Shown: piece after piece, positions 1-5,548 of the stretch
How the letters are laid out: the number at the start of each line of letters is the position of its first letter
How positions within the stretch are numbered: the first letter of the stretch is position 1
NCBI GenBank assembly: GCA_028290925.1
Contig: JAQGIX010000078.1
Location: 1 to 6,212 of the forward strand
Direction of reading: 5' to 3'
DNA from: Phenylobacterium sp.
GTDB lineage: Bacteria; Pseudomonadota; Alphaproteobacteria; Caulobacterales; Caulobacteraceae
Length of the DNA: 6,212 nt
Translations under genes and position numbers: made by a program
The notes under the pieces: generated by a model
Database searches by the model: none
What the model was told of the DNA's origin: nothing
Seen by the model: only the letters and a program-made list of their open reading frames with translations

Positions 1-1023
1 GCGTTCGACAAGATCATCTCGGCCACCCACGACCACTTCTGGGATCCGCTGGACCCCAAGTACATCGACTTCTCCGAGCCCTTCGACATGGCCAACACCA
101 TGATCCTGCCGGAGAAGATGATCGGCGCCCTGAAGCTCGACTATGTGAACAAGACGCTGGGCACCGAGGCGCGGCGGATCGCCTTCGCCAACGCCCAGAC
201 GCTGAGGACCTTCTCCTCGATCCTGCACGGCTAGCAGGGCGCGCTGAACCTGACGGCCAGCCTGTGCCACGTGCTGAAGGACCAGGGGGCGCAGGAATAC
301 GCCGCCAACCAGACGCGCGAGGAAGCCCGCCACGTCACGGCCTTCGCCAAATATATCAAGGCCCGCTGGGGCCGGCCGGTGGAATGCGGCCCGGTGCTGA
401 AGGACCTGCTGGTGGAGATCATCCACGCCCCGGAGGTCTACAAGAAGATCATCGGCATGCAGATGCTGGTCGAGGGCCTGGCGATGGGCGCCTTCGCGAC
501 CATCTTCAACGAGACCAACGATCCCCTGGCCCGCAAGCTCACCCAGCTGGTGATGACCGACGAGGCCTTCCACCACAAGTTCGGGAAGATCTGGGCCGAC
601 CGCACCATCCCACACCTGACGCCGGCCGAGCACGAGACCATCGAGATGTGGGCGGCGCACTGCTTCCAGACGCTGCTGTTCAACCTGGTGGCGCCCACCC
701 AGAACGTCAGCCTCTACGCCGAATTCGGCCTCGATCCGGACCGGGTGATCGCCGAGATGGGCGAGCTGGTGAACGACGAGACCCGCCGCGACGAGATGAA
801 GGAGGCGACCAACATCTTCCGGGTGCTGGTCAAGACGCTGGTCAACGCCGGCATCATCACCGACCGCACCAAGGCCTTCTACGCCACCTACGTCGACATC
901 GACGAGCTGAAGGGCGAAGGCGACAAGATGGTCGGCGACGACATCGCCGAGCAGGGCATCAAGTACCTGCAGGAGATCAACTTCAAGGACCGCGCGAAGC
1001 AGGTCCTGATCGCGGCCGAATAA
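1..1023 (+). pseudogene. Ferritin-like (R2-like) di-iron protein gene, 5'-truncated by the window edge and interrupted by an in-frame TAG
   Basis: Frame 1 is open from the window edge to TAA 1021-1023 except for TAG at 232-234 (codon 78). The downstream 262 codons read as an all-helical di-iron protein. A glutamate at window codon 158 and an E188-A-F-H191 motif form one half-site, and E108-A-R-H111 belongs to the other. E158 to E188 is 30 residues; 30 before E108 is codon 78, the TAG itself, so a GAG-to-TAG change appears to have removed the first metal ligand. This ExxH pair pattern is that of the ferritin/ribonucleotide reductase R2 superfamily; substrate and function are unknown. The 5' end lies outside the window. 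A restart at GTG 271 is possible, but it has no ribosome site and would lack helix A, so I call a pseudogene. A sequencing error is the main alternative. Coding character is otherwise intact, suggesting a recent lesion. Confidence 0.8.
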
Positions 1024-1047
1024 CTCTCCAGTCTTCGGCTTCGAAGG

Positions 1048-1075
1048 CGCCCGCCGGGTCCACCGGCGGGCGTTT
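1048..1075. terminator. Strong GC hairpin between convergent genes, probable terminator
   Basis: A perfect 10-bp stem (CGCCCGCCGG at 1048-1057 with CCGGCGGGCG at 1063-1072) encloses a 5-base loop GTCCA and is followed by TTT. It lies 24 bases after the stop of the di-iron gene (+) and 5 bases from the stop of the minus-strand CPBP gene (1081), so it can serve both. The short T-run makes it a weaker match to the classical intrinsic terminator on the plus strand, and no T-run follows it on the minus strand. Confidence 0.75.
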
Positions 1076-1080
1076 CGCAT

Positions 1081-1947
1081 TCAGGCGGCGACGGCCAGCG
1101 GCATCAGCGGCCGTTCGGGCCCAGGGTCCCGCAGCGGCCGGCCGACCTTGGCCAGGCGGCGGAAGGCCAGGATCGCCAGCGGCGTGAAGATCGCGACGGC
1201 GACGAGCGCCGGGATGAACAGCGGATCGCCTGAACCCATGGCGTGAGGGTGCTGGTCGTGCGGCCACAGCACCGTGAAGCCGAGCACGTCGCCTGCGCCA
1301 TGGGCCACCATGGCGGCGAACAGCGAGTTGGTGAGGTAGGCGACGGTGGCGAAGATCACGCCGGCCAGGAAGTAGAGGCTGAGCTTCAGCGGATCGAGGC
1401 CCTGCGGGAAATGCACGGCGGCGAACAGCACCGAAGAGCCGATCACGGCGGCCGGAGCGTTCTTCCAGGCGCGCTCCAGGATGCCCATGGCGTAGCCGCG
1501 GAAGGCGGCCTCCTCGCTGAGCGGCGCGGCCAGCGAGCCCATGATCAGGAACGAGATGGCGGTCGGCAGCGGCACGCCGCTCATGCTGGGCTGGACGCCG
1601 GCCGGGATGTGGACGAGGTCGGAGGTGGCGATCCAGACCCCCCCGAACGCCGCCAGGCCCAGCACGCCGGCGCCGACCGCCAGGCCGAAGGTCGCGAGCG
1701 GCATGGGGTTCCAGCGCAGCAGCCGGCGGCGCGTCGCGCTCGTCCCGGCCGGCCAGCCGCGGCCGGAGAGGTAGAGCAGCAAGCCCGCCAGCAGCACGGC
1801 CATGGTCGGCGCGGCCCAGGGGATCTGCGGCTCAAGGCGCAGGTTGGCGATCACCAGCGGCCCCCAAAGCCCCTGGCCATAGGCGGTGATGGCGACGCTG
1901 ATCAGGGCGGCCAGGCCGAAGGCGCCGGCGGCGGTCTTGAGGGTCAT
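1081..1947 (-). CDS. CPBP-family intramembrane metalloprotease (CAAX prenyl protease 2/Abi-like)
   Basis: The 288-residue protein is largely hydrophobic with several membrane segments (about residues 8-28, 45-62, 83-105, 127-142, 168-180, 187-215, 243-262). It has the CPBP motifs in order: SEEAAFRG with E145, E146 and R150; FAAVH with H179; and a last helix, N207 to AHGAGD, with H216 and D220. The family is named for eukaryotic Rce1-type CAAX proteases and bacteriocin-processing or immunity proteins. These are predicted intramembrane metal-dependent peptidases, but the substrate of this one cannot be inferred. The frame is open further upstream to 2220, but I place the start at ATG 1947 because a strong ribosome site precedes it and the extra N-terminus would run antisense through the di-iron gene remnant. 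The gene lies opposite in direction between the two broken di-iron copies. No partner gene suggests its role. Confidence 0.88.
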   Translation of the reverse strand: MTLKTAAGAFGLAALISVAITAYGQGLWGPLVIANLRLEPQIPWAAPTMAVLLAGLLLYLSGRGWPAGTSATRRRLLRWNPMPLATFGLAVGAGVLGLAAFGGVWIATSDLVHIPAGVQPSMSGVPLPTAISFLIMGSLAAPLSEEAAFRGYAMGILERAWKNAPAAVIGSSVLFAAVHFPQGLDPLKLSLYFLAGVIFATVAYLTNSLFAAMVAHGAGDVLGFTVLWPHDQHPHAMGSGDPLFIPALVAVAIFTPLAILAFRRLAKVGRPLRDPGPERPLMPLAVAA

Positions 1948-1952
1948 GGAAA

Positions 1953-1958
1953 CCTCCC
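1953..1958 (-). promoter_or_regulatory. Ribosome binding site that fixes the CPBP start
   Basis: On the minus strand GGGAGG lies 5 bases before ATG 1947. This supports the short 288-residue form over the 379-residue open frame. Confidence 0.75.
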
Positions 1959-2037
1959 GTTCCTCCCCGGGAGCCGATAGTGATCCACCCGCGCGGGCTT
2001 CGCCAACGTCATCTCCATCCAGCGCCGCAAGGCGCGC

Positions 2038-2121
2038 GACATCGCCGAGGAGGGCATCCGCTACCTCCAGGAGATCAATTTCAAGGACCAGGCGCGGCGG
2101 GTCCACCTTGCAGCGGAGTAA
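2038..2121 (+). pseudogene. Remnant 3' end of a second ferritin-like di-iron gene
   Basis: Read in frame 1 this stretch gives DIAEEGIRYLQEINFKDQ followed by ARRVHLAAE and TAA. The last 27 residues of the di-iron protein at the left (codons from 940 to the stop) match it at 20 of 27 positions, and the DNA matches at 66 of 84 bases by my hand count. Differences fall largely at third positions or in conservative changes (K/R, Q/R, L/I), so the fragment was once a selected coding sequence and is not a recent exact duplication. The frame is open only back to 1984, where TAG TGA (1978-1983) precedes it, and similarity fades upstream of 2038. No start codon or ribosome site is present. It is the tail of a paralogue whose body has been lost, in the same orientation as the left copy and separated from it by the CPBP gene. 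Confidence 0.85.
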
Positions 2122-2154
2122 GCCGCTGTTCATGCTACGGTTAAGTTCCCGCCC

Positions 2155-2160
2155 TATATT
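2155..2160 (+). promoter_or_regulatory. Possible -10 element upstream of the lipocalin gene
   Basis: TATATT is the most AT-rich hexamer in the 113-base gap between the di-iron remnant and the lipocalin gene. It would give a leader of about 65-70 bases. No convincing -35 hexamer is seen 16-18 bases upstream, so this is only a weak suggestion. Confidence 0.25.
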
Positions 2161-2234
2161 GCGGCCATATGAAGCGCAGCCCGCGACACGACGGGCGGTT
2201 TCCATAACGATGTCGCGCAACTATCTGGGGCGTC

Positions 2235-2786
2235 ATGCTCAAGCGATTCATCCTCTCGGCCGCAGCCCTCGTCGCCTGCGCCCTGGTTTCCCCCGCCGCC
2301 GCTGCGACTCCCGCCGCTGCGGCCGCCGCCACGGCCTCGGCCCCGCGCATCGAGCTCACCCAGATGATGGGCCGCTGGTACGAAGTGGCCCGCATGCCCA
2401 ACCAGCTGCAGCGCGGCTGCCAGGCCGGGACCTCCGACTGGACCCCCAACGGCGCAGGCTTCGCGGTCGTCCAGGCGTGCCACAAGGGCAGGGTCGACGG
2501 CCCGGTCTCCCAGTGGAAGGCCCGCGCCCGGGTCGCCGACCCGGTGACCAATTCGATCTTCAAGATGAGCTTCTTCGGCGGCCTGGTGACCCGGGAATAC
2601 CGCGTGCTCGACCACCATGCGGCCGAGGGCTGGTTGATCCTCGCCACCGACGACGGCCAGTACCTGTGGCTGATGTCGCAGAAGCCGGTCATGGCCGCCC
2701 CGGTCCGCGCCGAGGCGCTGGCCCGCATCAAGCAGCTGGGCTTCGACGTCGGCCGCCTGGAATTCCCGCTGCCGCCGCGCAGCTGA
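2235..2786 (+). CDS. Exported lipocalin family protein (Blc-like)
   Basis: The 183-residue protein starts at ATG 2235, with GGGG (2227-2230) four bases upstream. Residues 1-24 form a signal sequence (MLKRF, then a hydrophobic Ala/Leu/Val run). LVAC at 12-15 could be a lipobox, as in outer-membrane Blc, but the hydrophobic core before it is short, so a soluble periplasmic form cut near residue 24 is the alternative. An Ala-rich linker (21-36) leads into the lipocalin fold: GRWYEVARMPN (46-56) is the first conserved lipocalin motif, a middle barrel part follows, and YLWLMSQKP (143-151) is the C-terminal strand. In Blc the latter reads LSRTP; here the usual Arg is Gln149. Cys62 and Cys82 could pair as a disulfide. 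Bacterial lipocalins bind lysophospholipids or other small lipids in envelope maintenance; the ligand here is unknown. mmcB follows 46 bases later but has its own operator. Confidence 0.88.
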   Translation: MLKRFILSAAALVACALVSPAAAATPAAAAAATASAPRIELTQMMGRWYEVARMPNQLQRGCQAGTSDWTPNGAGFAVVQACHKGRVDGPVSQWKARARVADPVTNSIFKMSFFGGLVTREYRVLDHHAAEGWLILATDDGQYLWLMSQKPVMAAPVRAEALARIKQLGFDVGRLEFPLPPRS

Positions 2787-2805
2787 CTCTGATCGCTTGA
2801 TTCCG

Positions 2806-2820
2806 GAACGGAGCCGGAAC
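2806..2820. promoter_or_regulatory. LexA (SOS) box upstream of mmcB
   Basis: GAAC (2806-2809), 7 bases, then GAAC (2817-2820) is a perfect direct repeat of the alphaproteobacterial LexA operator (GTTC-N7-GTTC on the other strand). It ends 12 bases before the mmcB ATG and lies wholly in the 46-base gap after the lipocalin stop. A site so close to the start would block a promoter with a very short leader. That the site is present is seen directly; LexA binding is inferred from the known consensus and from the SOS control reported for mmcB in Caulobacter. Confidence 0.85.
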
Positions 2821-2832
2821 AGAGTTTCCGGC

Positions 2833-3288
2833 ATGGACGTCTCCGTCACGCTGGTCTCCACCACCCGCCCCGAAACCACCGCCGCCGTCACCCGCGGGGC
2901 CGCGCGGCTGCTCACCGCGCTCGGCTATGCGCCGCTGGCGGAGGTGACCCTGCCCAACGGCCGGCGCGCCGACCTGATGGCGCTGGGGCCCAAGGGCCAG
3001 CTGTTCATCGTCGAGGTGAAGTCGGGGCTGGAGGACTTCCGCACCGACCAGAAGTGGCACGAGTACCAGCCCTACTGCGACGCCTTCGCCTTCGCCGTGG
3101 CCCCGGAGTTCCCGCGCGAAGTGTTGCCCGACGAGCCCGGCCTGATCGTCGCCGACGGCTTCGGCGGCGCGGTGCTGCGCGAGGCGAGCCCGGTCCCGCT
3201 GGCCGGCGCGCGCCGCAAGGTGCTGACCATCGCGTTCGGGAGGTTGGCTGCGCTCAGGGCGGGTGGGGTGGCGGCGGTGGAACTGTAG
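2833..3288 (+). CDS. mmcB: MmcB family SOS-regulated DNA repair protein (PD-(D/E)XK-like)
   Basis: The 151-residue protein has the MmcB core: PNGRRADLMAL (41-51), then LFIVEVKSG (57-65), then DFRTDQKWHEYQPYCD (68-83). D47 with E61-x-K63 forms a D...ExK arrangement like that of PD-(D/E)XK nucleases, with E37 as a further acidic residue, so a nuclease or nuclease-like DNA-binding role is likely. In Caulobacter crescentus the family member is an SOS gene contributing to mitomycin C resistance. The start is ATG 2833. An in-frame TTG at 2797 would extend the protein but place the LexA box inside the coding region, so I reject it. The Shine-Dalgarno is weak (AGAG at 2821-2824), and with an operator this close the mRNA may be nearly leaderless. 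The stop is followed after 2 bases by the inverted repeat element. Confidence 0.9.
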   Translation: MDVSVTLVSTTRPETTAAVTRGAARLLTALGYAPLAEVTLPNGRRADLMALGPKGQLFIVEVKSGLEDFRTDQKWHEYQPYCDAFAFAVAPEFPREVLPDEPGLIVADGFGGAVLREASPVPLAGARRKVLTIAFGRLAALRAGGVAAVEL

Positions 3289-3290
3289 CG

Positions 3291-3430
3291 CCTTCCCTCC
3301 CTTCATGGGGAGGGTCGAGGCGCGAAGCGCCCGGGGTGGGGAAGTCAGGCTCAAGCTCCGCGCTTGACCGCGAGAGCCCCACCCTTCTCTCGCTTCGCTC
3401 GATCCACCCTCCCCATTAAGGGAGGGAAGG
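3291..3430. repeat. 140-bp nested inverted-repeat element between convergent genes
   Basis: The 25-base ends (3291-3315 and 3406-3430) are reverse complements with one mismatch. Each end is itself a hairpin: CCCTCCC/GGGAGGG with a 6-base loop (3295-3314 and 3407-3426). Further in, GCGAAGCG (3322-3329) pairs with CGCTTCGC (3391-3398), and GGGTGGGG (3334-3341) with CCCCACCC (3377-3384). The whole can fold as one long cruciform or as two end hairpins plus a core. It fills the gap exactly: mmcB stops 2 bases before it and the regA stop codon begins at the next base after it. This looks like a dispersed intergenic palindromic (REP/MITE-like) element that may also act as a two-way terminator. No transposase or obvious target duplication is seen; copy number elsewhere cannot be judged from one window. 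Confidence 0.85.
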
Positions 3431-3988
3431 TCAGCGCGGCGCGCGCTTCGCCAGGATGCGCTGCAGGGTCCGGCGATGCATGTTGAGGCGGCGTGCGGTC
3501 TCCGAGACGTTGTGGTTGCACAGCTCATAGACCCGCTGGATATGCTCCCAGCGGACCCGGTCGGCGCTCATCGGGTTCTCCGGCGGGGCCGCGGCGCCGC
3601 CGCTCTTGGCCAGCAGGGCGCGGACCACGTCGTCGGCGTCGGCGGGCTTGGAGAGGTAGTCCACCGCGCCGGCCTTCACCGCCTGCACGGCGGTGGCGAT
3701 GTTGCCGTAGCCGGTGAGCATGATGATCTTGGCGTCGGGGCGGGCGTCGCGCACCGCCTCCACCACCTTCAGCCCCGAGCCGTCGTCCAGCCGCATGTCG
3801 AGCACGGCGTAGGCCGGCGCCTGGGAACGCACGGCGGAAAGCGCCTCGGCGACGCTGCCCACCAGCACGGGCTCGAAGCCCCGCTGCTCGAGCGCCCGGC
3901 CGAGACGGGTCCGCAAGGGGGCGTCGTCGTCCAGCAGCAACAGCGACTTGTCGGTCAGGTCGGCGACGTCGGAGGAAAGGTCGGTCAT
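3431..3988 (-). CDS. regA: Redox response regulator RegA/ActR/PrrA
   Basis: The 185-residue regulator is close to the usual family length of about 184. The receiver domain (about 14-128) has the acidic cluster D20-D22, phosphoacceptor D64 in AVLDMRL, T92 and K114. A proline-containing linker (135-139) leads to a Fis-type helix-turn-helix (156-181) with SETARRLNMHRRTLQRILAKR, which is nearly invariant among RegA, PrrA, ActR and RegR proteins. Phosphorylated by RegB under low oxygen or reduced conditions, these proteins control respiration, carbon and nitrogen fixation and, where present, photosynthesis genes. The gene lies 88 bases downstream of regB on the same strand, with a RegA-box match in the gap, so it may have its own autoregulated promoter as well as read-through from regB. 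Its ribosome site is weak. The name actR or prrA would be equally valid. Confidence 0.95.
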   Translation of the reverse strand: MTDLSSDVADLTDKSLLLLDDDAPLRTRLGRALEQRGFEPVLVGSVAEALSAVRSQAPAYAVLDMRLDDGSGLKVVEAVRDARPDAKIIMLTGYGNIATAVQAVKAGAVDYLSKPADADDVVRALLAKSGGAAAPPENPMSADRVRWEHIQRVYELCNHNVSETARRLNMHRRTLQRILAKRAPR

Positions 3989-4030
3989 GCGGTCAGCTCT
4001 TGGGTGGTGGGGCTGGTTAAACGCGCCACT

Positions 4031-4045
4031 GCGGCATTCTGTCGC
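4031..4045. promoter_or_regulatory. RegA/RegR-box match upstream of regA
   Basis: GCGGCATTCTGTCGC fits, at every fixed position, the binding consensus I recall for Bradyrhizobium RegR and related RegA proteins: GNG(A/G)C(A/G)TTNNGNCGC. It lies in the non-coding gap between regB and regA, 42 bases before the regA start, on the strand opposite to regA. Binding and autoregulation are inferred, and the consensus is degenerate. Confidence 0.6.
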
Positions 4046-4076
4046 ATGTCTGTCCTGTTCTGCAAGCCCCGGTTGT

Positions 4077-5477
4077 TCAGCCGTCGCCTGCGTCGATGCG
4101 CGTCCGGGGCCAGCGCGCGGAGACGATCGCGCCGCGCGGCCGCCCGTTCTGAAACGTCACAACAGCCCCGGTTCGTTCCAACAGGGTCTTGGATATGAAG
4201 AATCCGAGGCCCATCCCGATGTGGCCGGTGCGCGAGCCTTCGGCCCCCGGCCGGGTGGTCACATAGGGCTCGCCGAGCTTGGCCAGGATCTCCGGCGCGA
4301 AGCCCGGCCCGTCGTCGCGCACCTCGATGGAGATGGTCTCGGCGTCGAAGCGCGCGGTCACCAGGACCTCGGCGGCGGCGAAGTCCACGGCGTTCTCCAC
4401 GAAGGAGGTCAAGGCATGGATGATCTCCGGCATCCGGCGGATGTCCGGGGCCGAAGTGCCGGGCGCACCGGTGACGATCGCCTCGACGCGGACGTCCTTC
4501 ACCCCGCCATGCGGCTCGATCACCTCCTGCACCAGCTGGCGGAGCGACAGCCGCTCGTGCACCTCGTCGGAGGCCTTGTCCGGCGTCGCGGTGAGCCTGC
4601 GCAGGATCTCGCGGCAGCGCTCGGCCTGGGCCATCAGCAACTCGGCGTCCTCCTTGACGGCGGCGGTGGGGGCCTCGCGGACCAGCTCCTTGGCGACGAT
4701 GGCGATGGTCGCCAGCGGGGTGCCGAGCTCGTGGGCGGCGGCGGCGGCGAGGCCGCCCAGCGCCGAGAGCCGCTGCTCGCGGGACAGCACGGTCTGGGTG
4801 ACGTCGAGCGCCAGGGCCATGCGGGCCGCCTCCACCGCGGCCTGGCGCACATAGCCCGCGATCAGGGCGATGCCGGCGATGTTGGCCATGGCCGCGCCGA
4901 CCCGGTAGGTGCGGGAAACGGCCACCTGCATGCCCTCCGCGGCCGGCAGGGGCAGGGCCACGAAGGCCAGCGCCAACGAGGCCGCCGAGGCGAGCCCGGC
5001 CAGCACCAGGGTGTGGCGCAAGGGCAAGGTGGCCGCCGCCAGGGTCACCGGGGCGATCAGCAGCAGGACGAAGGGGTTGCCCGTGCCGCCGGTCAGGAAC
5101 ATCAGGGCGGTGATCTGCAGGATATCGATGGCCAGTTGGCCGCCGGCCTCCAGGTCGCCCAGCGTCCGCTGGCCGGGCGAGGCGACGCCGGTCAGCAGGT
5201 TGATCCAGGCGCCGGCCCCGATCACCCCGAAGCACAGCGGATAGGGCGCGCGGAAGTTCAGCAGCGTGGCCGCCGCCAGCAGCAGCACCGCCTCGCCGGC
5301 CAGCACCAGCCAGCGCTGGGTCACCAGGGTGCGGACGCGCAGCCGGCCCCGATGCTCGGCCGCCTCGCCCCAGTCCTCGCCCAGCGCGTCGTCGCCTTGC
5401 GCCAGGGCGGCGTCGGTTCTATCGAGGCCGGCGACGGGGTTCAGCGCCGACGCGGCCGGGGTCCGCACATTGGCCAT
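4077..5477 (-). CDS. regB: Redox sensor histidine kinase RegB/ActS/PrrB
   Basis: The 466-residue inner-membrane kinase has about six membrane segments (near 55-73, 82-99, 115-132, 134-151, 156-175, 195-210). GGTGNPF (130-136), the RegB quinone-sensing motif, falls between the third and fourth. The H-box AAAHELGTPLATI carries phosphoacceptor H249. C288 in the AERCREI segment, 39 residues later, corresponds to the redox-active cysteine of Rhodobacter capsulatus RegB (C265, 40 after H225). The ATPase part has the N-box at N362, DDGPGF (388-393) and GMGLG (421-425). All catalytic motifs are intact. It signals respiratory redox state to RegA, encoded next on the same strand. ATG 5477 has GGAG only 2 bases upstream; GTG at codon 4 (5468) would be 11 bases from it and is an alternative start. 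The first 45 residues are poorly conserved-looking and polar. senC is divergent upstream. Confidence 0.95.
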   Translation of the reverse strand: MANVRTPAASALNPVAGLDRTDAALAQGDDALGEDWGEAAEHRGRLRVRTLVTQRWLVLAGEAVLLLAAATLLNFRAPYPLCFGVIGAGAWINLLTGVASPGQRTLGDLEAGGQLAIDILQITALMFLTGGTGNPFVLLLIAPVTLAAATLPLRHTLVLAGLASAASLALAFVALPLPAAEGMQVAVSRTYRVGAAMANIAGIALIAGYVRQAAVEAARMALALDVTQTVLSREQRLSALGGLAAAAAHELGTPLATIAIVAKELVREAPTAAVKEDAELLMAQAERCREILRRLTATPDKASDEVHERLSLRQLVQEVIEPHGGVKDVRVEAIVTGAPGTSAPDIRRMPEIIHALTSFVENAVDFAAAEVLVTARFDAETISIEVRDDGPGFAPEILAKLGEPYVTTRPGAEGSRTGHIGMGLGFFISKTLLERTGAVVTFQNGRPRGAIVSARWPRTRIDAGDG

Positions 5478-5518
5478 GGCTCCGTCAGGATCGCGCGCCG
5501 CATCGGCGCTGACGAGCC
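5478..5518. promoter_or_regulatory. Nested dyad in the regB-senC divergent control region
   Basis: The core is a perfect 15-base palindrome, GCGCCG-CAT-CGGCGC (5495-5509). Outside it GGCTCCGTCA (5478-5487) pairs with TGACGAGCC (5510-5518), with a single-base bulge. The dyad lies just before the regB start codon and about 30 bases before the senC start. The core matches the RegA/RegR consensus at 9 of 11 fixed positions on the minus strand, so a RegA operator is possible. A transcript hairpin that includes the regB ribosome site (5480-5483) is another reading. Confidence 0.5.
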
Positions 5519-5548
5519 CTAATGCGTGGAAACGGAGCCGATCGGATC

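Noticed and set aside
232..234. TAG read as pyrrolysine or another recoded amino acid
   Set aside because: Nothing in the window indicates recoding machinery. The position fits a Glu codon with one base change, and all other genes here end with ordinary stops.
264..1187. Plus-strand open frame of 307 codons in another frame over the di-iron gene
   Set aside because: The Arg/Gly/Pro-rich translation is typical of a GC-rich off-frame shadow, and it runs through the terminator into the CPBP gene.
2169..2207. Twelve-codon ORF starting ATG AAG CGC in the lipocalin leader, as a leader peptide
   Set aside because: No ribosome site precedes it and there is no attenuator-like hairpin or codon bias after it.
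1948..2220. Upstream extension of the CPBP protein by about 91 residues
   Set aside because: It would be antisense to the di-iron remnant and lacks a ribosome site at its start, while ATG 1947 has GGGAGG at ideal spacing.
2154..2915. Minus-strand open frames opposite the lipocalin gene
   Set aside because: They are shadows: no recognisable domain, and they cross the LexA box and the lipocalin promoter region.
4057..4078. GTTC repeats near the regB stop as a second LexA box
   Set aside because: The spacing between the two GTTC words is 14 bases, not 7, and one overlaps the regB stop codon.
3948..5522. Long plus-strand open frame of 524 codons opposite regB
   Set aside because: The translation is rich in Gly, Gln, His and Arg with no domain. 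It is the antisense shadow of regB in high-GC DNA, whereas regB has all kinase motifs.
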